64,000 nucleotides of DNA from Panagrolaimus kolymaensis. Its lineage: Eukaryota > Nematoda > Chromadorea > Rhabditida > Panagrolaimidae. The DNA lies in contig JAJQJQ010000005.1 of assembly GCA_028622995.1 (NCBI GenBank), positions 1,054,001-1,118,000 of the forward strand. The letters are read 5' to 3'. Numbering within the stretch: the first letter of the stretch is position 1; each line of letters starts with the position of its first letter. Positions 22,770-36,223 of the stretch are shown here, one piece after another. Position numbers and translations under genes: made by a program. The notes under the pieces are model-generated. The model saw only the letters and a program-made list of their open reading frames with translations. It was not told where the DNA came from and did no database searches.

Positions 22770-23110
22770 CTTAAAATGCAACATTAGGTCCTTTGACATA
22801 TGGTTTTGTGGTAGGAGATTTCCATAATAAAATTTTTACATTTAAACTTGAAATAAATTTTTTTTTGCATTTCTTGTGTAATTGGTGAAGCAAAAGCAAC
22901 ACGTAAAACAGCTCCCGCTTCCGCATGAATCTAAAACCACTGACAACATAAAGGAATCAATAATTTAGTAGAAAAAACTAACCTTTAAAAAATCAAAATA
23001 TTCATTTTCATCCAACATTTTGTCGATTTTATTTAATTGAAATTCGTTGAATTTATTTTTGTTTTCGATTCATGGAACAAAGATTTTGTAAAGATAATGG
23101 ACTTCCATCT
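22770..23110 (-). pseudogene. Remnant of a copy D-like gene (3' exons only)
   Basis: The plus-strand text parallels copy D exons 2 and 3: a minus-strand frame reads AFASPITQEMQKK, an upstream piece matches the HEIDQILDENEYF-type exon, and a CTAAAA acceptor sits at the equivalent place. Frames are interrupted and no first exon exists upstream before copy F. This is a decayed partial duplicate. Confidence 0.6.
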
Positions 23111-23521
23111 GAATTAAAAAACATACACTAGAATGTTTTATAAATTTTTTGAAAAAAGAGGAGTAAAACTAAATATTTTGAAAATTAAATAGTTAGTAAT
23201 TTTTCATATAAACTAATCGAAGAAAAAATAAACAAACTATGAGAATTAATTAAAAAATATGTAAACATAAACTTTTGAGAACATGGAAGCCCCAGCATTT
23301 CACAGTCCTTTTGTTTCTTAGAATGAAAAAAACTCTTCAAAGGCTTCTTCATTTTTTTCGTGAACCGTTTGTAACAACAATGCTTTCATTCTTTTCATTA
23401 TTCTTCCTTTTTTGTTGCGTTTATTGTAATAATCCAATATTTTATCGCGTTATTCTTTTTTTGACTATGTGAACTTCGTTCGTGTGACGTGAAATTACTA
23501 ATAGCTTTATTTTTTTTTTAT

Positions 23522-23523
23522 AG
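23522..23523 (+). promoter_or_regulatory. Probable trans-splice acceptor for copy F
   Basis: A long T tract plus ATAG, then CAAAT and the ATG at 23529, the same arrangement as in copies A, B and C. Confidence 0.5.
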
Positions 23524-23528
23524 CAAAT

Positions 23529-24437
23529 ATGGCAGAACTTGATCGTCGCAACCATCCGAACCATGCAAGAATTACGTTCAATGAAGATAATTATCAACGT
23601 CAATATTATTTCACATTTCCATATCCGGTGACGCGCCATATCTTCAAGAATGCGAACGCTGAAACTCAACTCAAGCTCGGTCAAACCTGCAAGTTCTTCC
23701 ACAAAATGAATCCCATGGTTATTGTTGACAATTTTTTCTTTGGATGTCCTCCGCCACCAGATGCTGGCAAATTAGATTTTTATGTTCAAAATTTTGATGA
23801 AATGCAAATGATTGATGTCGTTACAAATAGAATTGTCTGTGATTTTTATGATAAAAGAATGATCTCAAAGATTTGCTGTTGCGAAGCTAAACAAATTTGG
23901 TTGTATCCTGAATGTGAACTTATTATGGAAGAATTTCTGTTTTTTACCAAATCTAGTATGGTTAAATTATGGTATGGACCTGACGCTACTATTCGTGATA
24001 AACATGGTAAACCAATTTCACTTGAAGATCTCTTGCTTCATTTACCAAATGCTAAACGTGTTTAGTATGTTTTATTTTATAATTTATGATATTATAAGTT
24101 TGTTTTCAGTCTCAAAGTTCAAGATGTCAAACAAAAAAATTCATCCAAAATTGTTTCAAGAAATAACACAATCGAAGATCTTTATCTCAGTTTTCCTGGA
24201 CCAATCAACGTTGATCAGCTTTATGAACTTCTCGAAGTTTGTTTTTTTACTTTTTATGCTTTACATTAATATCCAAATTTTTAGAAAGTCCTTGCTCCTA
24301 AAGCTCGTCTTTTTATTTTTTTCTTTGGTTTAACAAACGAAACGTATATTGCAACTTTGGAAGCTGAAATGGAAGCAAAAATGAAGACATGGGAACCTCA
24401 AAATGAAATACCAATTTTTAATATTTATGGCTGTTAA
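23529..24437 (+). CDS. F-box-like family protein, copy F (intact)
   Basis: Exons 23529-24064, 24110-24236 and 24285-24437 give 271 residues. The sequence follows copy B almost throughout: MAELDRRNHPNHARITFNED, then FPYPVTRHIFKNANAETQLK, LGQTCKFFHKMNPMVIV, CELIMEEFLFFTKSSMV, and LEDLLLHLPNAKRV at the end of exon 1. Exon 2 has FPGPINVDQLYELL and exon 3 KVLAPKAR and EMEAKMKTWEPQNEIP. It is the only intact plus-strand copy of this close subgroup, so it arose by an inverted or transposed duplication. The presumed role is intracellular protein-protein interaction, possibly SCF-linked. Confidence 0.8.
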
Positions 24438-24493
24438 TATTATTTTCATCATGTTGTTATTTTAAACTTTCATTTTTCTTGCTTCATAATTGC

Positions 24494-25282
24494 TTAATTG
24501 TCTTTGTTTTGTTTGTTTGCTTGTTCTTGTGTTTTCAATGCTTTAAATAAATACTGTTTTGTTTCTAAATATTTCCTTGGCTTTTGTATAAACTTTATTT
24601 GAGATTTCTTATGGGTTAAAGCATTTTTTCGTGAATCATATGCTTTAGTTTGACATAAGTATGGTCGAGCATCTTCATAATCGCAACCACCCGCAGCAAA
24701 AGCTAAATTATTATCGGATGCTTCACGAGTTGCATATCCATATGCAGCAGTTTCGAATGGAGTTTTACCATTTTCCCAATTTTTTAAATCTCCTAATGGA
24801 TAAGTTGAATTGGAATAACCAAACCAAAACCATTCATTGATTTTTTCTGTAACTCGATGAAGGCTAATAGTAAATTCAGGGTTTGCACCTAAAACATTTT
24901 TAACAACTTTATTTCGAATAAAATCTAATTTTTCTTGCGATGTTACACTAACTAAAATACCATCCGACATTTCACACATAAGTTGAGCAATATCGGGTGG
25001 AGTTTGTCCATTAAAACCTTGAACGCAATCACCAAAAGTTGTTCCATTAATTTCAAATTGATAAGTTAATGAAGGGCAAACACAATTAATTTTTGCAAAT
25101 GCTAATGTTAGTTTGGAATAAAGATTTGGATCGTTCGAAACAAAGCCATAATTTGGGGAAGCCAAATTACTTAATGGTGAATTAGTGGCAACGTGGTCAG
25201 CTCACCGCTTGCTTTAAATTTTATGTTAGATGGGTAACTGATCAACGAAAACCTTTTCATAGTTACTGTAGCTAACAGCCAT
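24494..25282 (-). CDS. C-type lectin-like domain protein, start uncertain
   Basis: The main exon (24494 to about 25190) encodes a C-type lectin fold: GTTFGDCVQGF, then MSDGILVSVTSQEKLDFIRN, NEWFWFGYSNSTYPLGDLKN-W, and a final GGCDYEDARPYLCQTKAYDS. The Ca-binding EPN/QPD and WND motifs are not evident, so sugar binding by the usual route is doubtful. No in-frame ATG is found before a TGA at about 25210. An ATG at 25282 may begin a short first exon (MAVSY...), but the splice sites are weak. No clear signal peptide is visible. The last 20-25 residues, rich in Lys and Gln, are read antisense through the 3' flank of copy F. The gene lies about 80-200 bp downstream of the MYST gene on the same strand, as in an operon. 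Confidence 0.65.
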
Positions 25283-25360
25283 GGTAAACAAAACAAAAGC
25301 AAATACACATAAAAAATTTATTATAAATAATAACAATCAAAAAATTAACAATTAAAAATT

Positions 25361-26972
<1,612 letters not shown>

Positions 26973-27586
26973 TGATTGAAAGTTAGTTGGTTAGAGCCTA
27001 AAAAGTTGAATGTTAAAGATATTATGTACATAAAGATAGCAAGAAGATGGAGGACACGAAAATGGAAATTGATAGGAGAGTTTAACGAAAATAAAATAAA
27101 CGATTTTAGGAAGTCCATGGAGAAAAGAAAAAATTTAGCGTCAAATGAGCCGAAAGAAGGAAGAAGAAAAAAATTTAACTGCGTGTAAAACAACTTTTGA
27201 ATATCCCAAAACGACTGTTTCGCGAAAAGTTATTTGAAAAAGTTTGATTTTGTAAAAACTTTCAAAGTTTTTTGCTTCTTCTTTTTTTCCTGTTATCTTC
27301 CGCATAAATTAATTTTGATATTCGTGTGTTTGTTATTCGGCAATTTAGTTCACATCAGAATGGAAAATTTCTGTTAAATTGCAATTTCCAAATGTTTGAC
27401 GCGTAAAAAGGATTCATCGCCGAATAAAATAAAAGCTTTTAGATTGTAAAAAAAATCTTTATTAATAAAAACTAATTTGAATATTAATATTATTACATAC
27501 AAATACATACAAAAACGAAAAAATACAAAGTTACAAACAACGAATTCAATCTCAAATCATTTTTGTTTTCTTCTTCAGCGGGCTTT
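26973..27586. other. Intergenic, upstream of the MYST gene
   Basis: AT-rich, no conserved frame. It contains the promoter of the MYST gene and the 3' flank of the membrane-protein gene that ends at 27587. Confidence 0.5.
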
Positions 27587-29617
27587 TTAGTTGCTTTCGG
27601 CGGCGGTTGCTTCTTTTGATGGACCATTTGAATTTGAATTTGATCGCTTTTCTTCTGAATTGTTTGGAGTTGAATTTGTATTAATTCGTTTAACATCATT
27701 GAAAAAATCGGGATTCATTTCATTTGCTGCTTCGATAGCATTTGCTGGATAACCAAAAGCATTTCGTTCTTCGATGATTGAGTTACGCCTCCAAAATGGC
27801 AGTTCACGACTAAAAAGGAAAACAAATTAGTAGAAGTTAAAATAAAACAACTAAACCAACCGAAATATTGCAAGAGAATGACGTCGAGTTTCATCAGTAT
27901 TATTGAGAGAGAATTCATCAACGAGCAACAAAGCTATGGAATATTTTTGAAGGTGTTCTTCGTCGACAGGAATGGAATGACCAAACTCGAGTGCAAAACA
28001 TGTGAATCGGATGTATTCAGGAGTGTCAGGTTGTTGAAGGAATGTTCGAGTTGTTTTTGACAATTTGATTGCTCTACCATCTTCGTTAAATTTGAGATCA
28101 TGTTCTTTGAGTTGTTCGATTGCTTTTCTCCTAAAAAAATTAAATTAAAGCAGAGTTAAAATACAATGAAAACGGAATTTATAAAAACAAAAATTTACTT
28201 TGCCAATAATTCAATCATTTTCTTTCCAATCAAGCCGCTTCTTTCCATAGATTTGTAATGAGCTTCGTATGCTGTCTTCTTGTTGAGAGATCTTTGAGAT
28301 TCATCACTATCCTTGAATCGATCACGGCACCTACTTCCAGAGCTTCGAGACGCTGTTCTTATAAGATTTTCCCATGGTTGCGGTTGTTTGAGTTTCTTAG
28401 GAGCTTCATCTTCAATGATAGGAGAAGGAAGTGGTTCTTCAATAACATCAATGCTTTCTTTCTTTGGCAATGATTCTGGTGGCTTGATTTCGTCTGAAAC
28501 CTTCTTTGGATCTTCTTTTGCAGCTTTAGGATGAGGAGCACCGAAATTCTTTGTTTCTTCCACTTTTAGAGGTTTCACTTCTTTCTTTTCTGGTTCAACC
28601 TTTGCCTTTTCTTTGAGTTCATCAGCAGCTTTGACAGGTTTAGAAATGACTACTTTTTCCAAAACTTGAATCAAAGCTTGTTTCTCTTTGTTCGATCTTT
28701 TCTTGTAGCATACGACAGCACTAAAATATCTGATGTTAAAAATGGCCAAAAAATGTGAAAACTTACTCAACAATGAAGATAATGATAAGGATGACCACAA
28801 CAGAACCGATGACGCATATACTCAACATAGCAATGATGATAATGAAGTCGATGACCACAGCAGCAACAATGATGGATATTATCAACAGAGCGACGGTGAT
28901 AATGATGAGGATGGCCACAACAGCAACAACAACGCAGACAATCAAAATAATCGATCCATTTGTAGTTGAAGCTTCACTTGACGATAAGAAAATGGAACTT
29001 GATGAAGAAGCCGTTGTTGAAGGAACTAGTGGAACATAAATCTTTGCATTGAGGATAGTAATTGGACATGATGCAGAAGCTTGAATAACGTTAAACATTA
29101 TGATGTTATCTTTATCGACAGCAGGATCACAGCTAGCAACTGGTTTACCACAATATAATGCTTCACCATCCTTCATGCGAGTAGCGGTATCACAGTTGTT
29201 AAATCCCGTTCTTAGAAATTTATTATTATCAACGAAGAAGAGTTTATCTGTTGTTGTCGAAATTTTGAATCCACAAAAGCCTTGTTGACAAACTTTTTCA
29301 ACATCTTCGGTTGATGACGCAGCAGATTGATAACAAAAAAGAACACTAAAATTGAAACTATTACATGGATATACAAAAAGTTAAAAAACTTACTCTCCGT
29401 AACAATTTGGATAATCAACATGAACATCCAAAAGACCATTTGCAAGAACCAATTGAACAACTCCAGGAGACACGAGTTTCACATCATTTCCAATTTCTTC
29501 AACAGCAGAAGAATCAACCATGAGTTGTCCATTTGAATTATCAGAAGAGAGAACAGCTTGAGAATTCACCACGATGACGACGAAGAGAAAAACCAAGAAC
29601 GATGAATAAATACGCAT
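27587..29617 (-). CDS. Unrecognised type I-like membrane protein with repeated hydrophobic segment
   Basis: Five exons (29394-29617, 28767-29345, 28199-28720, 27861-28130, 27587-27809) join in phase to 605 residues. A signal peptide (MRIYSSFLVFLFVVIVVNSQ) is followed by a roughly 210-residue ectodomain with about eight cysteines and a Ser/Thr-rich stalk. Next come about 62 residues of almost pure Ile/Val/Ala made of three tandem repeats, then a cytoplasmic part with Lys/Glu/Pro-rich linker (EEPLPSPIIEDEAPKKLKQP) and a compact segment with TPEYIRFTCFALEFGHSIPV. The C-terminal piece RELPFWRRNSIIEERNAFGY looks conserved. I do not recognise the family. It probably sits in the plasma membrane with a large intracellular region. 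The first intron is 48 bp. Confidence 0.7.
28770..28960 (-). repeat. Three tandem repeats encoding hydrophobic helices
   Basis: Imperfect units of roughly 55-60 bp in the membrane-protein gene encode VVAVVAILIIITVALLII, IVAAVVIDFIIIIAMLSI and IGSVVVILIIIFIV in succession. The antisense strand reads as an Asp/Asn/His-rich open frame, which is a by-product. Repeat expansion within an exon has probably turned one transmembrane helix into up to three. Confidence 0.65.
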
Positions 29618-30680
29618 TTTTGCTTTCTTTCGACGAACGACGATTGATTGCAAAAGTTTCAAAAAGTTGGAAATTAATGAATTTGAGCTTTAATATTTGA
29701 TCATAATTTATTTTGTAGCACAGCTTTGCTTTTAAAAATGCAAAAAAAAAATCTTCGCAATTTGAATAAATAAAATGAAAATGAAAACTTTATTAGAGAA
29801 CAAAGAAAAAATTTTCGCGCCTTTTTTTCCAAGTGCATGGGAATCGAATTTGAGCCTTTCACTTATTAGAAATACTGTCAAGCTTTTCTTCATATCTGTT
29901 TCGCATTTCCGTTAAACTGCATTTTTTGCTATCTTATTCAGGCATATCATCATATGGTAACGATTTTGCGTTAAAAGCAAGGAAGCAACCTGAAATTTCC
30001 CTTTTTTGAATCCCTTGTTCATGAGACACTCATTTTCAACTTTTTAAATATAAAAGTTTTGGAAGGAAAAGATTAAAGAATTTGAGCTTTTTGCATTTGA
30101 CAATTTTCTATTATGCAGGCAAGAACAACTTTAAAAAATTCAACAAAAAAATCTTCCCATTTTGAACTTAAAAAGTGAAAATGAAATCTTTTTGAATGAA
30201 TGAAGGAGGATCGTAATAGAATTTTTCTCGCGTTCTTTTTTCACTTTCTTATCGCTTGAATGTGAATTAGATTAAAAAAGCTCATAAACGATTCAGTTAC
30301 AGAACTATTTAAATTTTTATATCCGATAGTGGTTAAGGCAATAATAATAAATCACAACAAAAGGTCAACCACAGAAATGTAAAATTTATTATATATAAAA
30401 AATTGTTTTTTAAGTTTAGTAATGCCTTTAAGAAATTTGTAAATAAAAAATCTCCCTGGTTTCAAACGTTGTTGATGTTGATCTTTGGATGTGGGTAATA
30501 TTTAGCAAACAATGTTGAATGGAAATTATTGAAAGATAAAATTATGAAAAATGATTGCTGTGATTGAGTAATCGTTTATGTATGTACCAATCAATATATT
30601 TTCAAAAAAGAGGTTATAAAAAAAATAAAATTTGGATTTTTCTTCAACAACACCCGCTGTTTTGTTTTTTTACAAATGTT
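29618..30680. other. Intergenic
   Basis: AT-rich, about 1 kb. It has weak resemblance in places to the upstream region of the other membrane-protein gene near 37600-38050. No gene seen. Confidence 0.4.
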
Positions 30681-30689
30681 CACAATCTT

Positions 30690-30800
30690 CTTTTTAGTCA
30701 TTACTTTTTAACTCGAGGTCTCAATGCTTCGAATTTGGTTTTCATTTCAGCGATGAAGGTTGTAAAAAATAAATTTCACTCAATGACGCCATCATGACTT
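30690..30800 (-). pseudogene. Last-exon remnant of an F-box-like gene
   Basis: The stretch containing TCGAGGTCTCAATGCTTCGA and TTTCAGCGATGAAGGTTGT is nearly the same as the last exon of the two-domain gene at 32300-32350 (AEMKTKLEAWRPRVKKP). The remaining exons are missing. A small duplicated fragment on the same strand. Confidence 0.6.
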
Positions 30801-31077
30801 ACTTTTTTCTTGACTTTTTTTGTATTAATTATGGTGACGGTGACCTTAAAGTTTTTGAAAAAATACCTTTGCAGAAATAATTATGCTTGAGGATACTCTT
30901 TATTTTATTTTTTTCTAATGAAAATAACGAAAATTGTGAATAACAAAATTCTTGTCTTTTGCTTCATTTTTTTTTTGATAAACCTTTCACAATTTTATGA
31001 TCGTGTGTTTTTTATTTACGAATTTTTATTAGCCATTCATTGCCTCTGTTTTTTTAAAATTTCTTTTTTATGCAAAA

Positions 31078-31926
31078 ATGATTCCTGATAAATTTATTCA
31101 TCCAAATCCAAAGACTTTCGATGAACCTTCTCGCCGCCAATATTTTTCATTTCCATTTGGAATTATTTCTTATATCACTCAAAATCCAATTTCGCCAAAT
31201 GGACTTTTGAACCTTCAAAAAACTTGCAAACATTTTTTCGTTAAAAATAAAATTGTCATCGTCGACACTCTTATGGAATACGAAGAAGATTATTTATGTG
31301 ATGCTATTTATAGACATGGATGGAAGCAAGAACAAAAATATTATTTTAATAATTTTAAATATTGGCTTGCGGATAGTTTTTACGTTTTAGGTAAAAATGT
31401 ATCCGGAATTACCAAAAATATTTATCGGTGCACCCTTGAATGCCTGAACCTTCATAATGTGAAATTATTGGAAAATGAGTTTGATTTTATTTTGAATGGT
31501 GGAAAAATAGTTATTATGGAATTAACTCAAGTTAAAATTTACAAAAACGAAAAAAGGAATAGTTATATTTCTATTGATAAAATACTTGGAAAAGCATTGA
31601 ATTGCAGACGTTTTCATTATGACTGTGACAATGAAATATTTAATTCTGAAATTTTATTGAACTTAAACTCATTGGAATTTAATTCTAAATTTTCATATTT
31701 CCGGTTGTTTATGTATACCATAAATTAAAATACTGATATTTTATTATTATGTGATTTTATTAAAAAGAGTGCCGACTACAGAAGCAATTTTAGTTTTTGG
31801 TTTAAAAATGAAGCAGAAATTTATCGATCAAGTTTCAATATCGCTGTCAGAAAATTGATTCAATTTTGGCAAAAGCAAAAATTATATGAATCGTCTCCAC
31901 ATGTTTATGCACTTCGAATGAATTAA
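31078..31926 (+). CDS. F-box-like family protein, divergent copy G
   Basis: Exons 31078-31712 and 31794-31926 join in phase to 255 residues. The N-terminus has SRRQYFSFPFGIISYITQNP and LLNLQKTCKHFFVKNKIVIV, aligned with the FPYP...TCKFF motif of the other copies. The body has LHNVKLLENEFDFILNGGKI and ends, in exon 2, with AVRKLIQFWQKQKLYES, equivalent to the AEMxxKxxTW tail. The family's middle exon appears to be absent or merged. No signal peptide. Function is unknown beyond the family resemblance. Confidence 0.65.
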
Positions 31927-32244
31927 CTTCAACAGCAGATACTTCTTCATCTGCCAAAGATATACCTCTTGATCGTTCAAAAATTACAAATGTTTCCATA
32001 AAGGAAGAACACAATTTTACTATCGACAATGACAAAAAAAGAAAACGACACTTCCCAAGTTTAAGCTTCACAACCACTATAATCATCTTTGATTCTCCTC
32101 CAATTAAAAGAAAATGTTGTTGTTGTCATCATTAATCGAAATATAAAATAATATTTATACAAAAACCAAAACTATTCGGTAACATATTTATTCAATACAT
32201 ATATAAGAGAAAAACCGAAAAAAATACGAACAAAAACAATTAAT
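31927..32244. other. Intergenic between convergent F-box-like genes
   Basis: AT-rich 3' flanks, with AATAAA-like sequence. No gene seen. Confidence 0.4.
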
Positions 32245-34159
32245 TTAAGTTTGAGGTCCATCGACAATAAAAGAGAAGGCAATTGATGGCTTCTTAACTC
32301 GAGGTCTCCATGCTTCGAGTTTGGTTTTCATTTCAGCGATGAAGGTTGTAAAATAAATTTCAGTAACGACATCATGACATCGAAGCTTCATACTTGCTTT
32401 AGGAGCGAGAACTTGCTAAAAGTAAAGCGAATGAAATCATCTTGAAAGAAAAGAGGAAAGAAAACTTACTTTGATAACATCATAAAATTGATTAGCATTG
32501 ACCGGTTTATTAGACGTTCGAACTTTAAGCCATTTAATATTGTTTGTTTGAGGAATTGCTGTTGGTAAAATTTGACGAGCCATACTTTCAACTCTTGCAC
32601 TAAAAAGAGAAGATATTATAAAGATATGAAACACATATGCAAGTAAAACATACGCAACAACATTGGCATTAGAAAGATGAGGTAAAAGATCTTCAAGATA
32701 AGAGAGACTTCCATCAGCATTGACAATATGTGCACGATATGAATCCCATGTTTGTACAATTCCAGATTGAGTTAAAACTTTGAAATCATTGAATGAAATA
32801 GAACAATAGGACAACTTGATATATTTTGCATCACATCTGACGATTTTGGAAAACAATCTTTCATTTTCACAATGACAATGGAAGCTATTTGTAATCCAAA
32901 AGTTATTCATTTCTTCCATTTGATCCAAATTTCTTTCAGTTCTTCTATGGTTCTGGTCAAAGAGTACGATATTATTCCGAGCAAGAACACGTATATCAGT
33001 GACGATACAATATGGATTCTTTTCATTGAAAAACTTGCATGTCTCACGGAGCTTCTTGACGACTTCAACATTGGAGTTTTCACGGATATAACACATAACA
33101 GGATATGGTAAACCAAAATACTGTCGTTCACTATCATCATCATGGAAAGTAACATCAGGAGAAGCTGGTGGAGCTGAAAAAGAAAGTAAAGTGATAAGCA
33201 GTAATTACACATGCAAAAATGTCATACAATAATGTAATTGACTGTCCCATTGCAAGAGGCGAAATTCTGGTAAGTCAACGGTTCCTTCTGTTTTTGCATT
33301 GTAAGCATTTTTGAAATGCGCGTTATCAAAAGCGAAAGATACTCCAATACGACCATCAGAATCAATGTTGTTCTAAAAGTAAAGAAGGTTAAGAGAAAAA
33401 ATTAAAATTAAGAATATACATACCACGACAAATTCATAATACATATCAACATCAAGTGAACGATTGAGACGCCAAAGAAAGAGTTGTCGTAGCTTCTTTT
33501 CCCATGGAATAACGAGTAATTGAGGCATTGTATCATCGGTGATATGACAAACCATAATGCTGAAAAAGACCATCATTAATTACTAACGAACTTATAAAAA
33601 AAGAAATTTACCTGATGTGACGAGCTTTAGGAACACAAGTCAAGATATCTTCTAATGGAACTCTCATTCCACGCGGATCATTAATCGAAGAACAATGTAA
33701 CATTTTGACATTCCCGGAATTTGAAAGAAAATGAAACTTTTCAAGTGTCATATCAGCAAAAGGAACGATAAGTTTTCGAACTTCACAACGTGTAATTCTA
33801 CCGATCAAGTAATCAGAATCATTCTTTTCATATCGAATCTCCTTTGTGACCCAGATGTTTCTAATCATACGATGAATTTTGTGGATTTCATGTTGATTCA
33901 TAGTAGCAATACATCCATCGTACTTATCATTTTCAAGTCGAACAATCCATGAATCACGTGCACCATCAGGAACTCGTTGAACGATGAAGCGATCGATGAT
34001 GAAGTATGGAACTTCTCTGTAAAAATGTTTACAAGTTCGGTCGAGTTTTTGCTTGATTTCTGCATTGGCATTCTCCGTCAAATAATTCATCAGCATTGGA
34101 GGAAATTCGAAGTCTTGTTCGACGATGTTTGAAAGGTTGAAAGATAGTTTATCGAACAT
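32245..34159 (-). CDS. Two-domain F-box-like protein (tandem internal duplication)
   Basis: Six exons (33612-34159, 33424-33559, 33228-33372, 32654-33173, 32470-32599, 32245-32415) sum to 549 residues with every phase consistent. The first half has FPPMLMNYLTENANAE and KLDRTCKHFYREVPYFI and ends with VPLEDILTCVPKARHI plus a unique part (WEKKLRQLFLWRLNRSLDVD). The second half restarts with SERQYFGLPYPVMCYIRENS and LRETCKFFNEKNPYCIV and ends with KASMKLRCHDVVTEIYF and EMKTKLEAWRPRVKKPS. A GTATG donor at about 33227 links the halves in frame. The second half has no in-frame ATG of its own before the motif, so one fused protein is preferred over two genes. Two adaptor-like modules in one chain are unusual for the family here. 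Confidence 0.65.
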
Positions 34160-34691
34160 TTTACCTAAAAAAAGATATGCCGAATTAGTAAAGCTCTAGT
34201 AAGAAAACATAGCAAAAACGATTTAGTTCACGGAGAAATAATAACACGGACGATATCAAAAAAAGGAGAAAAACATGCGCGAGTAAATATTACAACGTTA
34301 ACAAGCATGAAAGAAGATGAAACAATGAATATTAGTTTTTTGATTCAACGATTTTTATAACACAAAATGAAAATGAGGAAGTAAGTATTTCATGCTAATA
34401 TCGTGTCTTTTTACAAGTTTCAAACACAAAAAAAAGTGGCAGAAATATGGACAAAAATATTTTTTTGTGATAAAAAGTTAGTAAAAAATGGAAGCAGAAA
34501 AATGCACACAGAAAATGAAACAATGCAGCAAAATACTTTTTAGACAAACGAAGCTGCCTACAAAATGCTTGCAAATTCTCGTTCCAAGAGTCTTAGATGT
34601 CATTGAAAAACAAAAAACTTCTTCATTTTTTTGAAATTTTGGAGATTTGATTAATCTTTCAACTTTTTTGTTGTTGTTAAATTCTTCTAAT
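34160..34691. other. Intergenic, upstream of the two-domain gene
   Basis: AT-rich region between the gene start and the palindrome. A minus-strand T-rich AG lies a few bases before the ATG at 34159. No gene seen. Confidence 0.4.
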
Positions 34692-34734
34692 TACAATAGC
34701 TTTATAACTCATTTTTTTTCAACTTCGAGAACTC

Positions 34735-35423
34735 GAGTCCAAAGCCAAAAATCGAAATCTGCTTTTGTGGGATTGATTTTTTGCATACCGGGGTAATTTT
34801 AGTTGGAGAATTTAGCCTTTCCATTAGTTTTTACATATCATACTACCAAAATGGCTGTGGAAATTTGCATATGGCTAAAATCCATTATCTCATCTCATAT
34901 TTTTTTTATCTAGGGGAAATCGTTCATTACCCTCTTATGAACATCCTGAGTAAATTTCATAGTTCAACAACCTCATATTGGTGGAGTTACACAGCCTGCA
35001 AATTAGCATAAATAATATGTCCTCTATGATCTCAAAAAACTCGGACCCAAGTCAAGCCATGCTACACACCATATGAAAGCCCGTTAAAAACTGTCCCTAA
35101 TCCCCTCTATAAAGCTTACTCAAAGTCGGGGGAAGGGGTTCAAAAAAATTGAAGAACAAGTAACACCAATATGAGGTATATGGACAAGTATCTCATAAAT
35201 ACATGAAAAAATTCCAAAAACTATTCAGAAACGTAGAAAAACTCATATTATGATTTTACAAATCGAAAAAAAAATATATTACTTTGCTAATTCATTTTTC
35301 CTGAATTTTTAAAGTTTTTAGTAGCACACGATGAACAAAAAAAATAAAAATTCTCAAAATGAAGGATTTAATTTTACTCTCATCATTTCTAGACCTAATT
35401 TGGGTCGTAGAAACCGAATTTGA
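34735..35423 (+). repeat. Palindrome left arm
   Basis: Begins GAGTCCAAAGCC and ends at CCGAATTTGA. Its reverse complement is found at 35535-36223 with the same length. Confidence 0.85.
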
Positions 35424-35534
35424 TAGCCACTAATATATTTCATTGGATATTTTTAAAGTTACGAATTTTTAAAATATGGAAATATTCGAATGACTAAAAC
35501 TCAATTTTAATCTGTTCAACCATTAAAACTATTG

Positions 35535-36223
35535 TCAAATTCGGTTTCTACGACCCAAATTAGGTCTAGAAATGATGAGAGTAAAATTAAATCCTTCATT
35601 TTGAGAATTTTTATTTTTTTTGTTCATCGTGTGCTACTAAAAACTTTAAAAATTCAGGAAAAATGAATTAGCAAAGTAATATATTTTTTTTTCGATTTGT
35701 AAAATCATAATATGAGTTTTTCTACGTTTCTGAATAGTTTTTGGAATTTTTTCATGTATTTATGAGATACTTGTCCATATACCTCATATTGGTGTTACTT
35801 GTTCTTCAATTTTTTTGAACCCCTTCCCCCGACTTTGAGTAAGCTTTATAGAGGGGATTAGGGACAGTTTTTAACGGGCTTTCATATGGTGTGTAGCATG
35901 GCTTGACTTGGGTCCGAGTTTTTTGAGATCATAGAGGACATATTATTTATGCTAATTTGCAGGCTGTGTAACTCCACCAATATGAGGTTGTTGAACTATG
36001 AAATTTACTCAGGATGTTCATAAGAGGGTAATGAACGATTTCCCCTAGATAAAAAAAATATGAGATGAGATAATGGATTTTAGCCATATGCAAATTTCCA
36101 CAGCCATTTTGGTAGTATGATATGTAAAAACTAATGGAAAGGCTAAATTCTCCAACTAAAATTACCCCGGTATGCAAAAAATCAATCCCACAAAAGCAGA
36201 CTTCGATTTTTGGCTTTGGACTC
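35535..36223 (-). repeat. Palindrome right arm
   Basis: Begins TCAAATTCGG and ends GGCTTTGGACTC, the reverse complement of the left arm with almost no differences. Confidence 0.85.

Noticed and set aside
28733..28969. Asp/Asn/His-rich open frame on the plus strand
   Set aside because: It is the exact antisense of the Ile/Val-rich tandem repeats in the membrane-protein gene, whose splice phases are consistent. The acidic composition is a by-product.
33210..34159. First half of the two-domain gene as a separate gene ending CMTFLHV
   Set aside because: A stop exists there, but the second half then has no in-frame start codon, while splicing at GTATG (33227) joins both halves in perfect phase.
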